DNA of 64,000 nucleotides, from positions 62,001 to 126,000 of the forward strand of contig CAKTQR010000001.1 in assembly GCA_934597175.1 (NCBI GenBank), read 5' to 3'. Of this stretch, positions 39,678 through 49,021 are shown one piece after another. Position 1 is the first letter of the stretch; the number at the start of each line of letters is the position of its first letter. The translations under genes were made by a program, and so were the position numbers. Under the pieces are notes generated by a model. That model made no database searches, was not told where the DNA came from, and was given only the letters and a program-made list of their open reading frames with translations. The DNA comes from an uncultured Oscillospiraceae bacterium (GTDB lineage: Bacteria; Bacillota; Clostridia; Oscillospirales; Oscillospiraceae).

Positions 39678-41951
39678 TTAATCACCGCATTTTATTACTA
39701 TTCTTCCGCTTTCGTCTGTTCTGTAAATCTCAACACCGTGCTCGGTAAGCCGGTCAAGCACCTCGTCCGTCGGGTGACCGTAATTGTTATAGCCCACGGA
39801 TATCACGGCTTTGTCGGGACTTGCCTCATCTAATAACTCCTCGCTCGTTGAATACTTCGAGCCGTGGTGGCCGACGATGAGGATATCGGTATCAGATAGA
39901 TCCTGCGCATTTACAAGCTTGCGCTCGGTCGCACCACGCACATCGCCGGTCACGAGTATGTCCTCGTCGCCGACATTAACGGTTAACATAATACCTCTAT
40001 CGTTCTTATCGCCCTTGCCAAAGGGTGCGTAGAGCTTAAAGCTCATGCCGCCGGCGTTAAACTCGGCATCACGGGAAATGTACATGAGCTTTACATGGTT
40101 ATCGTGTGCCGCCGCTATGAGCTCAGCCAGCACACCGTCTTCGATATAGCCGACATACTCGGGCAAAATGAGCGTGTCGACCCTTACGGTGTTCATGAGC
40201 CGTACGACACCGTTTATGTGGTCAGAGTGCAGGTGCGTGAGGATGAGGCAGTCAAGTTTCCATCTGCCGCTTGCAAGCAGGTACTGCCCTACCTCGCTTC
40301 CGGCGTTGGTCATCGTTCCCCTGCTGCCGCAGTCGATGACCGCAGCGTGCTCGCCCTCTGTCACGGCGATGCACTGGCCGCTGCCGACATCCATAACGCC
40401 GAGCGTGCCGGTGTCTGCGAGCATATCGGCTCTCGTCTGCGCAAAGACGCCGAGGAGTGCAATCATGCTCAGGGCCGTGGGGATAAGCGGGTTTAAGCGC
40501 TTGTCCTTTCTGCGGATAAAGTACCACGCAGCAAAGGCTGCATACACAAATGCAAGCCACAAAACGGCGTAGAAATTCTCGGTATACACCGCCGAATACG
40601 GCAGGCGTGCAAGACCCTTGACGATGAAGGCAATGTACCGCACGAGGTACGCAAGTGCGTCGGCGGCAAGGACTGCAAGCGGTTTTATTGCAAAGCCTAC
40701 GAGGCACACGGCGTATCCGCCGACAAAGAGTATCGACACCGCCCACAGGCAGAGTATATTCGTTATCGGCATCAAAAGTGAGACATAGCCGAAGTGCACG
40801 GCGATAAGCGGCACGGAAAACACCGTGACGCTAAGCGAGCTTGACAGCGAGCCTATAAGATAGCTGCGCAGTCTGCCCTTGCCCGGCAAATGCTCATTCA
40901 GCCAATCGTACACCGGTTGGGCGAACAGATAGATACCCGCCATCGCCGCAAACGACAGCTGGAGCGAAACACTCCCGGCTGCAAAGGAATTTGCCGCCAA
41001 TATGAGTGCAAGAGCAAAGCACAGGCTTGTCGTGCGGTCGCTCTCCCTGCCGAAAACGGGTGCAAGCAGGAATACCGAGAGCATTATGCCCGCTCTGACC
41101 GCCGAGTGCGACGAGCCGGACATGATAACGAACGCCCAAATAAGCGTCAGGCACAGCATGGATGTTCTTCTGTTTTTGCCCATGACCAGCTGCAAAAACG
41201 CAACGAGAAACGACACATGCATGCCCGAGATGGCGACAGCATGGGCAAGTCCCGTTACGCCCATCGCCGAATACAGCGCATCGTCGTTATAATACTCGCT
41301 CCTGTCGCCGGTCAAAAGCGCCAGCATGAACGGCGAAGCATCATCCGGAAACACGCTTTTTATCTGCGTGCGCAGGGCTTTACCTATCCGCTGCGGCAGA
41401 AAGGCGGCCGAGCCGCCGTGCGATATCAGCTCTGCATTTTCAAGATTGCCGACGGCGTAAATGCCGCCGGATATGTAATTGTCGACTTCCTCACCGTATC
41501 TTGTCACCGCAGAGCGGAAGCGGATAGTCGCATTAAGCCTGTCTCCGGGCTTGAGCTCCGTGAGCGTATGATCGTAATCATAGATCGCCGCCTTGACATG
41601 CGGAAGCCCGTCGGTTTTGAGCTTGACATTAACACGGTCGGAATAATCATAGTGCGTCGGGTAATCAAGCACCTGCACCTCAACGGTCAAGGTCTTGCCG
41701 ACGAGCTCCTCGCACGGGATTACCGTGCTGTCATAATGAATTTTGTAGCCAAGAAAACCAACTGCCGCAGCGAGTGCCGCAAGAAAAATGCACTTTCTTG
41801 TGTTTCCCTTGAGCAGCAAACTAAGCAGCGCCACAGCAGCCGACACAGCGGCTGCGATGATGAGATATTCATACGGCAGGACATAGTGCGCCGCAAAGAC
41901 GGAAACAGCGTATCCAATCGAAAAAGCCGCCAGCTTCCTGACACTTTTCAT
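39678..41951 (-). CDS. comEC: ComEC/Rec2-type DNA uptake channel protein
   Basis: A 757-aa polytopic protein with an N-terminal OB-like domain (ELVGKTLTVEVQVLDYP), the Competence core (GLAHAVAISGMHVSFLVAFL), about ten helices, and a C-terminal metallo-beta-lactamase domain (LILTHLHSDHINGVVRLM, VTGDVRGATERKL, IVGHHGSKYSTSEELL). It forms the channel for single-stranded DNA import, and the MBL domain probably degrades one strand. Other competence genes are not in the window. Confidence 0.94.
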   Translation of the reverse strand: MKSVRKLAAFSIGYAVSVFAAHYVLPYEYLIIAAAVSAAVALLSLLLKGNTRKCIFLAALAAAVGFLGYKIHYDSTVIPCEELVGKTLTVEVQVLDYPTHYDYSDRVNVKLKTDGLPHVKAAIYDYDHTLTELKPGDRLNATIRFRSAVTRYGEEVDNYISGGIYAVGNLENAELISHGGSAAFLPQRIGKALRTQIKSVFPDDASPFMLALLTGDRSEYYNDDALYSAMGVTGLAHAVAISGMHVSFLVAFLQLVMGKNRRTSMLCLTLIWAFVIMSGSSHSAVRAGIMLSVFLLAPVFGRESDRTTSLCFALALILAANSFAAGSVSLQLSFAAMAGIYLFAQPVYDWLNEHLPGKGRLRSYLIGSLSSSLSVTVFSVPLIAVHFGYVSLLMPITNILCLWAVSILFVGGYAVCLVGFAIKPLAVLAADALAYLVRYIAFIVKGLARLPYSAVYTENFYAVLWLAFVYAAFAAWYFIRRKDKRLNPLIPTALSMIALLGVFAQTRADMLADTGTLGVMDVGSGQCIAVTEGEHAAVIDCGSRGTMTNAGSEVGQYLLASGRWKLDCLILTHLHSDHINGVVRLMNTVRVDTLILPEYVGYIEDGVLAELIAAAHDNHVKLMYISRDAEFNAGGMSFKLYAPFGKGDKNDRGIMLTVNVGDEDILVTGDVRGATERKLVNAQDLSDTDILIVGHHGSKYSTSEELLDEASPDKAVISVGYNNYGHPTDEVLDRLTEHGVEIYRTDESGRIVIKCGD

Positions 41952-41981
41952 ATCCGAATCACCATTAAGCTTTATCTAATC

Positions 41982-42016
41982 AAAAAAAGCAGAAAGTCAC
42001 AGGGGGCTTTCTGCTT
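41982..42016 (-). terminator. Terminator of the HIT gene
   Basis: The stem AGCAGAAAG/CTTTCTGCT is followed on the minus strand by T7. It separates the alaS/HIT side from the comEC operon. Confidence 0.8.
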
Positions 42017-42023
42017 GTGGGAT

Positions 42024-42365
42024 TTATACCATGGTCTCGCCGAGCTTCTTGCCGCCGAGAATGTGGAAATGCAGGTGCTTGACGGTCTGGCCGCCGTCCT
42101 CGCCGCAATTGTTGACGACACGGTAGCCATTTGTGAGTCCTTCGGCCTTTGCTATCTTTGCAATTGCCTCAAAGCACTTTGCAACAAGTGCGGAGTTATC
42201 CGCATTTATCTCGTCGGCGCAGCAGATGTGCTGCTTGGGAAGGACAAGGACATGCACCGGCGCTTGCGGGTTTATATCACGGAAGGCGAAAACATACTCG
42301 TCCTCATACACCTTGGTCGAGGGTATCTCCCCCGCTATGATCTTGCAAAACAGACAATCGTTCAT
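42024..42365 (-). CDS. HIT-family (HINT-like) nucleotide hydrolase
   Basis: A 113-aa histidine-triad protein: CLFCKIIAGEIPSTKVYEDEYV at the N-terminus and the triad HLHFHILGG near the C-terminus. Hydrolyses nucleoside phosphoramidates/AMP adducts. Follows alaS by 16 bases on the same strand. Confidence 0.95.
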   Translation of the reverse strand: MNDCLFCKIIAGEIPSTKVYEDEYVFAFRDINPQAPVHVLVLPKQHICCADEINADNSALVAKCFEAIAKIAKAEGLTNGYRVVNNCGEDGGQTVKHLHFHILGGKKLGETMV

Positions 42366-42381
42366 GGCTTTCTCCTTTCAC

Positions 42382-45048
42382 TCAGATGCCGAGCTTTTCG
42401 GCAACAAAATCGTCAACAACAGCAAGTGCGTTATCGGTCTTGAGCACATCGCTGCCGCCGCCCATTGCGGAATCGGGCTTGCCGCCGCCCTTGCCGCCTG
42501 CAACGGCGGACACGAAGCGGACAAGCTCGCCTGCCTTGATGCCCTGTGCAACGGCGTCTGCGCCGCAGGAGGCAACGAAGGTGACCTTATTCTCGTTTAT
42601 AGTTGCCAAAACAGCAACGACCTTGGGGTCTTTGTCACGCAGGAAGTCGCCGATCTTTCTAAGATCGTTTGCGCCGAGATCGGTGCGTGTTGCGGTAAGA
42701 ACGCTCAGGCCGCCTATCTGCTTTGCGGCAAACAGGAAGCGCTCAACATCGCCGTAAAGGAGCTTATCCTTAAGGCGCTCAACGCTCTGGCGCATTTCCT
42801 TCATCTCCAAGACGAAGCTCTCGGTCTTGGCAAGCAGGTCGGAGGGCTTGGTCTTCAAAAGCTCCGCTGCCTTGGCGATCTTGAGGTTTGCCTCATTGGA
42901 CATGCGCAGGTATTCCTTACCGGTGACAGCTTCAATTCTGCGAACGCCGCTTGCGATGGAGCTTTCGCTGAGGATGTGGAACGGGCCGACCTTTGCGGTG
43001 TTATCGATATGCGTGCCGCCGCACAGCTCCATGCTGTAGTCGCCCATGGTGACGACTCTGACGACATCGCCGTACTTTTCGCCGAAAAGTGCCGTTGCGC
43101 CGAGCTTTTTGGCATCGTCTATGCTCATTTCCTTTGTGACTATATCCATACCGTCGAGGATGGCTTCGTTGACGGAATTTTCAACGGCTGCAAGCTCCTC
43201 GGGCGTGAGAGCGTTAAAGTGCGTGAAGTCAAAGCGCAGCTTATCGGCATCGACGAGCGAGCCTGCCTGATGGACATGGTCGCCGAGCACCTCACGCAGT
43301 GCGCTGTGCAGCAGATGCGTTGCCGAATGTGCTCTGGACACGGCCTTGCGGCGCTCGGTGTCAACGGTTGCCACGACCTCGTCGCCGACATTGAGCGTGC
43401 CGGAGCGCATAACGCCGTAGTGCAGGTACTTGTTGCCCTTGTCTTTCTTGACATTCGTGACCTCAAAGCGGGTAAATTTGCCTTCGGAAACATCATCAAG
43501 GCAGAAGCCGATATCGCCGGTGTCAGCCAGCTGGCCGCCCATCTCGGCGTAGAACGGAGTCTTATTGAGAACGACTATGCCCTCGCAGCCCTCGGGTATC
43601 TCGGAGGCGAGCTCGTCTGCGTATACAAGTGCGAGCACAGTTGCCTGATCGGTGGTCTTATCGTAGCCGGTGAACTTGGTGGGCGTGGTGTCAAGGCCGA
43701 GGTCAATGCCTGCCCAGCCGAGGTCGCCGAGTGCTTCACGGGCCTTTCTTGCACGATCTCTCTGCTCCTGCATGAGTCTGTCAAACTCGTCGGTATCGAG
43801 CGTCATGCCCTCGTCCTCGACCATCTCAAGTGTCAGGTCAACAGGGAAGCCATAGGTGTCGTAGAGCTTGAATGCATCTGCGCCGGAGAACACGCTCTCG
43901 CCCTTTGCCTTATGCTCGGCAAGGATGGAGGCAAATATCTGCATGCCGGCATCGATGGTCTTTGCGAAGTTTTCCTCCTCGCTCTTTATAACACGGGTGA
44001 TGTACTCCTGCTTCTCACGAAGCTCGGGGTACTGGCACTCGTTTTCGTGGATAACGGTGTCGACGACCTCGTACAGGAACGGCTTATTAACGCCCAGCAG
44101 CTTGCCGTGGCGTGCAGCACGGCGCAGCAGGCGGCGCAGGACATAGCCCCTGCCCTCGTTTGAAGGCAGAACGCCGTCGCAGATCATAAAGGTTGCGCTG
44201 CGGATATGGTCGGTGATGACACGCAGGGACACATCCATCTTGTGGCTCTTGCCATAGAATGCGCCGGTTATCTCGGAGACCTTGTGGGTGATGTTCATAA
44301 CGGTGTCGACATCAAACAGCGAGTCGACGCCCTGACACACGACGGCAAGACGCTCAAGTCCCATGCCGGTGTCGATATTCTTCTGGACAAGGTCGGAGTA
44401 GTGACCCTCGCCGTCATTGTCAAACTGGCTGAAAACATTGTTCCAGACCTCGATGTAGCGGTCGCAGTCGCAGCCGACGGTGCAGTCGGGCTTGCCGCAG
44501 CCGTACTCCTCGCCGCGGTCATAGTATATCTCCGAGCACGGGCCGCACGGACCTGAGCCGTGCTCCCAGAAGTTATCCTCCTTGCCGAAGCGGAAGATGC
44601 GCTCTGCGGGGATGCCTATCTGCTTATTCCAGATATCCCATGCCTCGTCGTCATCGACATACACCGAGGGGTACAGTCTGTCGGGGTCTATGCCGACCCA
44701 CTCAGGGCTCGTGAGAAACTCCCAGCTAAATGCAATTGCTTCCTTTTTGAAGTAATCGCCGAAGGAGAAGTTGCCGAGCATTTCAAAATATGTGCCGTGT
44801 CTTGCGGTCTTGCCGATATTCTCGATATCGCCGGTGCGGATGCATTTCTGGCAGGTGCAGACACGCTTGCTGGGCGGGACTTGCTCCCCCTTGAAGTACG
44901 GCTTCATGGGTGCCATGCCGGAGTTTATGAGCAAAAGGCTTGCGTCGTTATGCGGTATCAGCGAAAAGCTGGGCAGGCGCTTGTGACCCTTGCTTTCAAA
45001 AAACGAGAGGAACATCTCTCTTAGTTCGTTAAGTCCAAATGCTTTCAT
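42382..45048 (-). CDS. alaS: Alanyl-tRNA synthetase
   Basis: An 888-aa class II synthetase. Aminoacylation domain (HKRLPSFSLIPHNDASLLLINSGMAPMKPYF, GMGLERLAVV), editing domain with HSATHLLHSALREVLG and CGGTHI, and C-terminal oligomerisation/DHHA1 part ending in Gly-rich GGKGGGKPDSAMGGG. All domains present. Only 12 bases separate it from the U32 gene, and no T-box leader is visible, so it is not individually T-box regulated here. Confidence 0.97.
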   Translation of the reverse strand: MKAFGLNELREMFLSFFESKGHKRLPSFSLIPHNDASLLLINSGMAPMKPYFKGEQVPPSKRVCTCQKCIRTGDIENIGKTARHGTYFEMLGNFSFGDYFKKEAIAFSWEFLTSPEWVGIDPDRLYPSVYVDDDEAWDIWNKQIGIPAERIFRFGKEDNFWEHGSGPCGPCSEIYYDRGEEYGCGKPDCTVGCDCDRYIEVWNNVFSQFDNDGEGHYSDLVQKNIDTGMGLERLAVVCQGVDSLFDVDTVMNITHKVSEITGAFYGKSHKMDVSLRVITDHIRSATFMICDGVLPSNEGRGYVLRRLLRRAARHGKLLGVNKPFLYEVVDTVIHENECQYPELREKQEYITRVIKSEEENFAKTIDAGMQIFASILAEHKAKGESVFSGADAFKLYDTYGFPVDLTLEMVEDEGMTLDTDEFDRLMQEQRDRARKAREALGDLGWAGIDLGLDTTPTKFTGYDKTTDQATVLALVYADELASEIPEGCEGIVVLNKTPFYAEMGGQLADTGDIGFCLDDVSEGKFTRFEVTNVKKDKGNKYLHYGVMRSGTLNVGDEVVATVDTERRKAVSRAHSATHLLHSALREVLGDHVHQAGSLVDADKLRFDFTHFNALTPEELAAVENSVNEAILDGMDIVTKEMSIDDAKKLGATALFGEKYGDVVRVVTMGDYSMELCGGTHIDNTAKVGPFHILSESSIASGVRRIEAVTGKEYLRMSNEANLKIAKAAELLKTKPSDLLAKTESFVLEMKEMRQSVERLKDKLLYGDVERFLFAAKQIGGLSVLTATRTDLGANDLRKIGDFLRDKDPKVVAVLATINENKVTFVASCGADAVAQGIKAGELVRFVSAVAGGKGGGKPDSAMGGGSDVLKTDNALAVVDDFVAEKLGI

Positions 45049-45060
45049 CTTTATCTCCTC

Positions 45061-46266
45061 CTACTTTATCCTTCTGAGTATTGACAGCGCACTGCATTTA
45101 ACGGGCAGGCGCATTTTAAACTTCATCATTGCGTGGGGCGTTGCCGTGATCTCCTCGCCGTTTTCGTCCCAAAGCCCGGTCACGGTAAAGGGTATCGGCT
45201 CGCCCTCGTTTGTTAACAGCTCCACCGTGTCGCCGACGCAAAAGCGATTGCGCTGCGTAAGCTCGGCAATGCCGTCATCGCCGCAGCTTTCCACGACTGC
45301 GCACACATAGGCGTCGGAAAAATAGCTTGCCTCGGCAAAGTGCTGACCCGGGTCGCCGTAGTAAAAGCCGGTGCAATACGGTCTGTGGCTTACCTTATTG
45401 AGCTCATCTATCCACACCTGCGGAAGCGCCTCGCCCCTAGCGGCGTAGTCTATCGCATGGCGGTAGGCATTCGTGACGGCGGCGGCGTAGTAGGCAGATT
45501 TCATCCTGCCCTCTATCTTAAAGCTCGTGACCCCCGCATCGATAAGCTCGGGAATGTGCTCTATCATGCACATGTCACGGGAGTTCATGATGTGAGTTCC
45601 CTTATCCTCACTTATCTCAAAATACTCGCCGGGGCGCTTTTCCTCGACAAGGTGGTATTTCCATCGACAGGGCTGAGCACATGCACCACGGTTTGCGTCC
45701 CTGCCGGTCAAGTAGTTTGACAGCAGGCAGCGGCCGGAAAACGACACGCACATAGCGCCGTGCACAAAGGCTTCTATCTCAAGCTCCTTGGGGGTGTTGG
45801 CTCGTATCTTTCGGATATCCTCCATGGGCGTTTCCCGAGCGAGAACGACTCGGTCCGCTCCCATGTCAAACAGCACATTGGCCGTGGCGCTGTTTATGAC
45901 GCCGAGCTGGGTGCTGACATGTCTCGATACCTTGGGGGCATACTTTTTCGCTGCCGTCATGACGCCGAGGTCTGCTATGATAAACGCATCGACACCGGCA
46001 TCCTGCGCCTGCTCCAGAAACTCCGGCAGCTGTGCAAGCTCATCCTCCCTCGGCAGGGTGTTGCAGGTCATGTGCACCGCCGTGCCGTTTGCGTGGGCAA
46101 GCTTCGCCGCTTCCCTAAGCTCGGGAAAGGTGAAGTTTCCGGCGGATGCTCGCATGCCGAACTGCGTTCCGGCAAGATACACGGCGTCAGCACCGTAGTG
46201 GAGCGCCATCCAGAGGCGCTCCATATCACCTGCCGGTGCAAGTAATTCGGTCTTCGGCTTAATCAT
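45061..46266 (-). CDS. U32-family protein (TrhP/RlhA-like RNA hydroxylation)
   Basis: A 401-aa protein annotated as peptidase U32. ELLAPAGDMERLWMALHYGADAVYLAG and the Cys set FSGRCLLSNYLTGRDANRGACAQPCRW (with a further Cys at RPYCTGFYYG) match TrhP/RlhA/UbiU-type proteins that bind FeS and hydroxylate RNA bases or ubiquinone precursors. In B. subtilis the mltG-yrrM-yrrN-yrrO neighbours do tRNA U34 hydroxylation, so TrhP function is likely. The start ATG 46266 overlaps the mltG stop; the longer frame is rejected. Confidence 0.88.
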   Translation of the reverse strand: MIKPKTELLAPAGDMERLWMALHYGADAVYLAGTQFGMRASAGNFTFPELREAAKLAHANGTAVHMTCNTLPREDELAQLPEFLEQAQDAGVDAFIIADLGVMTAAKKYAPKVSRHVSTQLGVINSATANVLFDMGADRVVLARETPMEDIRKIRANTPKELEIEAFVHGAMCVSFSGRCLLSNYLTGRDANRGACAQPCRWKYHLVEEKRPGEYFEISEDKGTHIMNSRDMCMIEHIPELIDAGVTSFKIEGRMKSAYYAAAVTNAYRHAIDYAARGEALPQVWIDELNKVSHRPYCTGFYYGDPGQHFAEASYFSDAYVCAVVESCGDDGIAELTQRNRFCVGDTVELLTNEGEPIPFTVTGLWDENGEEITATPHAMMKFKMRLPVKCSALSILRRIK

Positions 46267-47470
46267 AATCCTGCTTCGCCACAAAGGCTTCGAATGCGCT
46301 GCTGCTGGTGAAGTATTCGTGGCTGCCGGTGGACGAATTGAGCGCATAGAACATGTATTTGGTCTTGTCCGGTTGGAGCGCCGCCTTTATCGACGCTATG
46401 CCCGGGGAGCATATCGGCGTGGGCGGCAGGCCCTTCTTTATACGGGTGTTGTAGGGCGAATCCTTCTGGAGCATGTCCTTTGTCGGTGCGCCCTCGTGGT
46501 CGGGGTACTCGTACAGCGAGGTCGAGTCTATCTGAAGCGGCCAATCCTTGTTAAGGCGGTTATAGATGACCGATGCGACCTTATAGCGGTCGGCGTTATC
46601 CGACGCTTCCTTCTCGATCATGGAGGCGATGGTGATTATCTGGCGCATCGAGTAGCCGCTTTCCTGCTGCCATTCGAGCATTTCGGCGGTCATCTTATAA
46701 TGGAACGCCTCAAGCAGCTTATTAATCGCACTGGAGGCGGGCATGCCCTCGTAGAACTCATAGGTATCCGGGAACAGGAAGCCCTCAAGGCGGCTGGCAT
46801 CTCCCTTTTCTATGCCCTCAAGGAAGGAATAGTTAAAGGTCGCATTCGCCGCGGCATCCATCAGGTCATCATAGTCGCAGACGCCCTCGGCATCGAGCTT
46901 TTTAAAGATATCGTGCATGGTGTAGCCCTCGGGGAAGGTTATCTTGAGAGCGACCATTGCGCCCGAGCCTGTCTGCATCTTCATGACGAGCGCTCGGTAG
47001 TCGTAGCTGGATTTGAGCTCATATGTGCCGGGGTCAAGCTTTGCGTCGGCGTTTGAGAAGCCGCAGTAGAGCTTGAACAGCCACTTGTACTTGATTATGC
47101 CTGCGTCCTTAAGCTTATCGGCGACATAGTTTATATCGGCGGTGTGGACCTTTTTGGTGACATCCTTGCCGTCGTCGTCCTTTTCGGTCACCTCGGTATA
47201 CTCAAACGAGTCCTTTTCAAGAACGATCGTCGCCTCGACATCGTCGGACTTGAGCGCCAGAACATCCGTCGCCGCAGACCACGCAAGACACGCCAAAATG
47301 ACGCTCACGCTGACGACGAAAATGAAGTACATAAGCCCGCCGAACTTGGTCTTGCTCTTTTTTGCGGTGTTGTTCACCGGGGTCTGAGCATGACCGGTCG
47401 CAGAGGACATTTTGACATTCATTTTGCCGCTTGTGTCCTTCTTTTCTTTGTCATTTTTCTTTTCGTTCAT
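46259..47470 (-). CDS. mltG: Endolytic murein transglycosylase MltG
   Basis: A 403-aa protein with a long polar N-terminus (1-45), a membrane helix (about 47-70), a LysM-like subdomain and the YceG catalytic domain: ITIASMIEKEASDNADRYKVASVIYNRL with the catalytic Glu, and LQIDSTSLYEYPDHEGAPTKDMLQKDSPYNTRIKKGLPPTPICSPG. It cuts nascent glycan strands during wall synthesis. Overlaps the U32 gene. Confidence 0.94.
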   Translation of the reverse strand: MNEKKNDKEKKDTSGKMNVKMSSATGHAQTPVNNTAKKSKTKFGGLMYFIFVVSVSVILACLAWSAATDVLALKSDDVEATIVLEKDSFEYTEVTEKDDDGKDVTKKVHTADINYVADKLKDAGIIKYKWLFKLYCGFSNADAKLDPGTYELKSSYDYRALVMKMQTGSGAMVALKITFPEGYTMHDIFKKLDAEGVCDYDDLMDAAANATFNYSFLEGIEKGDASRLEGFLFPDTYEFYEGMPASSAINKLLEAFHYKMTAEMLEWQQESGYSMRQIITIASMIEKEASDNADRYKVASVIYNRLNKDWPLQIDSTSLYEYPDHEGAPTKDMLQKDSPYNTRIKKGLPPTPICSPGIASIKAALQPDKTKYMFYALNSSTGSHEYFTSSSAFEAFVAKQDYD

Positions 47471-47648
47471 AGGGTTTCCCTTCTGCGGTCACAGTGGATT
47501 TGCGCAGTGTAACCGCTGATAAGTGATTTGCATATTATGTTTCAGACACAGGTTTTCTGTGTATCGACTGCTGATTTGCCGCATCATTTCGTCCGCCGCA
47601 CCGGACACTGATCACGGAATTTTTTTAGTGCGGAGAAAGGTAAAAACT

Positions 47649-47786
47649 ATGTTCTGCAACAACGGAAATAACAGCTGCTTCTGGATAATCATTATCCTTC
47701 TCATCCTGTTCTGCGGCTGCGGCAACGGCTGCGGCTGCTCTAACAACAACGACAACGGCTGCGGCTGTGGCTGCGGCTGCAACTAA
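47649..47786 (+). CDS. Tiny Cys/Gly-rich membrane protein
   Basis: A 45-aa protein: short MFCNNGNNSCFW head, one hydrophobic helix (about 13-23, IIIILLILF), then CGCGNGCGCSNNNDNGCGCGCGCN, eleven Cys in 23 residues. GGAGAAAGG precedes the ATG. Similar chorion-like or YjcZ-like small proteins are found in spore coats and membranes of spore formers; metal binding or disulfide cross-linking is plausible. It stands alone on the plus strand with its own terminator. Confidence 0.75.
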   Translation: MFCNNGNNSCFWIIIILLILFCGCGNGCGCSNNNDNGCGCGCGCN

Positions 47787-47797
47787 GGTACAATAGC

Positions 47798-47823
47798 AAG
47801 GCTCCTTCGGGAGCCTTTTCTTA
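47798..47823. terminator. Terminator after the Cys/Gly-rich protein gene
   Basis: AAGGCTCC/GGAGCCTT stem with a TTCG-like loop and a T run; shared with the convergent cyclo-ligase gene. Confidence 0.85.
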
Positions 47824-48390
47824 TTCCGTTAAGACTAAGCTCACCGCAATGTCGGTCGGCTCTGTAGGGATAGCGCTTTCGAGCATGCGCTTTCTGCAAA
47901 GGCAGACGGCGAAGCACTCACACTGCGCAAGGCAGCGGTCATAGTACCCTGCACCGTGACCCAGCCTGTTGCCGTGCTCATCACAGCACAGGGCGGGCAC
48001 TATCATGATATCGCCCGCTCGGGGCGCAAGCTCCGGCGCATCGGGTGCAGGCTCGGGTATGCCGAACTTGCCGGGGATCAGCTCGCTCGAATCTGAAATG
48101 AGCCTAAAGCTCATTTTCCCGCCGTTCCCGCACACGGGAAGTGCGACGAGCTTTCCGGCGGCAAGCGCACGGGATATTATCCCCTGCGTTTTTACCTCCC
48201 TGCCGACGCTATAATACACGAACACACGCTTTGCGTTGAGATACTCCGTCAGACTTAATAGCCTTGCCTCGATGGCGGCATCGCTTGCGTCTACATAGCT
48301 TTGCGGCAGAGCATCAATCTCGCTGCGCTTTTTGGCTCGCAAAGCCTTCTTATCACAGTGCGGCTTTGATGATGGAATAGATCTCCTCAT
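47821..48390 (-). CDS. 5-formyltetrahydrofolate cyclo-ligase
   Basis: A 189-aa enzyme converting 5-formyl-THF to 5,10-methenyl-THF with ATP. Family motifs: KKALRAKKRSEIDAL, KRVFVYYSVGREVKT, IMIVPALCCDEHGNRLGHGAGYYDR. Start probably ATG 48390 with GAGG six bases upstream, which overlaps tmk by 38 bases and gives a slightly long N-terminus; a TTG in KKALR would be too close to an SD. Confidence 0.9.
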   Translation of the reverse strand: MRRSIPSSKPHCDKKALRAKKRSEIDALPQSYVDASDAAIEARLLSLTEYLNAKRVFVYYSVGREVKTQGIISRALAAGKLVALPVCGNGGKMSFRLISDSSELIPGKFGIPEPAPDAPELAPRAGDIMIVPALCCDEHGNRLGHGAGYYDRCLAQCECFAVCLCRKRMLESAIPTEPTDIAVSLVLTE

Positions 48391-49021
48391 GCTTGTCCTC
48401 AATGCTGCGCTCTACGCCGTCTTTTTTATACGCTATCCTCGTCCAGCCGTAGTAATCGGCGGCCTTATCCGCCACACGCAGGCAGTTTTCGAGATAGGCA
48501 ATGTCCTTTTCGTGGATATCGGCGCTGGTGTTGGTTTTTTCCTGACGGTGGCGCATCCTCGCAAGCGAGGTCTCGACATCGACATCAAGGTAGATGACAA
48601 GGTCGGGCACGGGAAGTCCCATTTTCACATGCTCAAGGTCATAAAGCCATCTAAAGAACTCACCGAGCTCCTTATCGGGAAGCTTTGCGCCCTGATGCAC
48701 GGCGTTGGAGGTCGTGTACCTGTCCGAGAGGATAAATCCCCCTGCATTATATATCTTGCCCCAATCCTTGCGATATGAGGCAAAGCGGTCGACCGAAAAG
48801 AAGGTCGATGCCGTGTAGGCGTTTACATCCGCCGGATTATCGCCGAACTCGCCGCCGAGGTACATTCTTATAAGCGCCGAGCTTTCGTTATCGTATCTGG
48901 GGAAAACGATGTGATTATACTCTATCCCCTCGTTCTCCAGCCGCTGGCACACACGCTTGTAGTGAGCGGATTTGCCGCTGCCGTCTATGCCCTCAAAAAC
49001 TATGAGCTTTCCTTTTTCCAT
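48353..49021 (-). CDS. tmk: Thymidylate kinase
   Basis: A 222-aa dTMP kinase. P-loop VFEGIDGSGKSAHYKRV, DRx motif FILSDRYTTSNAVHQ and LPVPDLVIYLDVDVETSLARMRHR. Start ATG 49021 overlaps the upstream stop (TGATG); GTG 49024 is an alternative. Confidence 0.93.
   Translation of the reverse strand: MEKGKLIVFEGIDGSGKSAHYKRVCQRLENEGIEYNHIVFPRYDNESSALIRMYLGGEFGDNPADVNAYTASTFFSVDRFASYRKDWGKIYNAGGFILSDRYTTSNAVHQGAKLPDKELGEFFRWLYDLEHVKMGLPVPDLVIYLDVDVETSLARMRHRQEKTNTSADIHEKDIAYLENCLRVADKAADYYGWTRIAYKKDGVERSIEDKHEEIYSIIKAAL

Noticed and set aside
40890..42443. 517-residue plus-strand ORF
   Set aside because: Antisense to comEC and the HIT gene; no family features.
42133..44163. 676-residue plus-strand ORF
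   Set aside because: Antisense shadow of alaS, which has complete synthetase motifs and a good SD.
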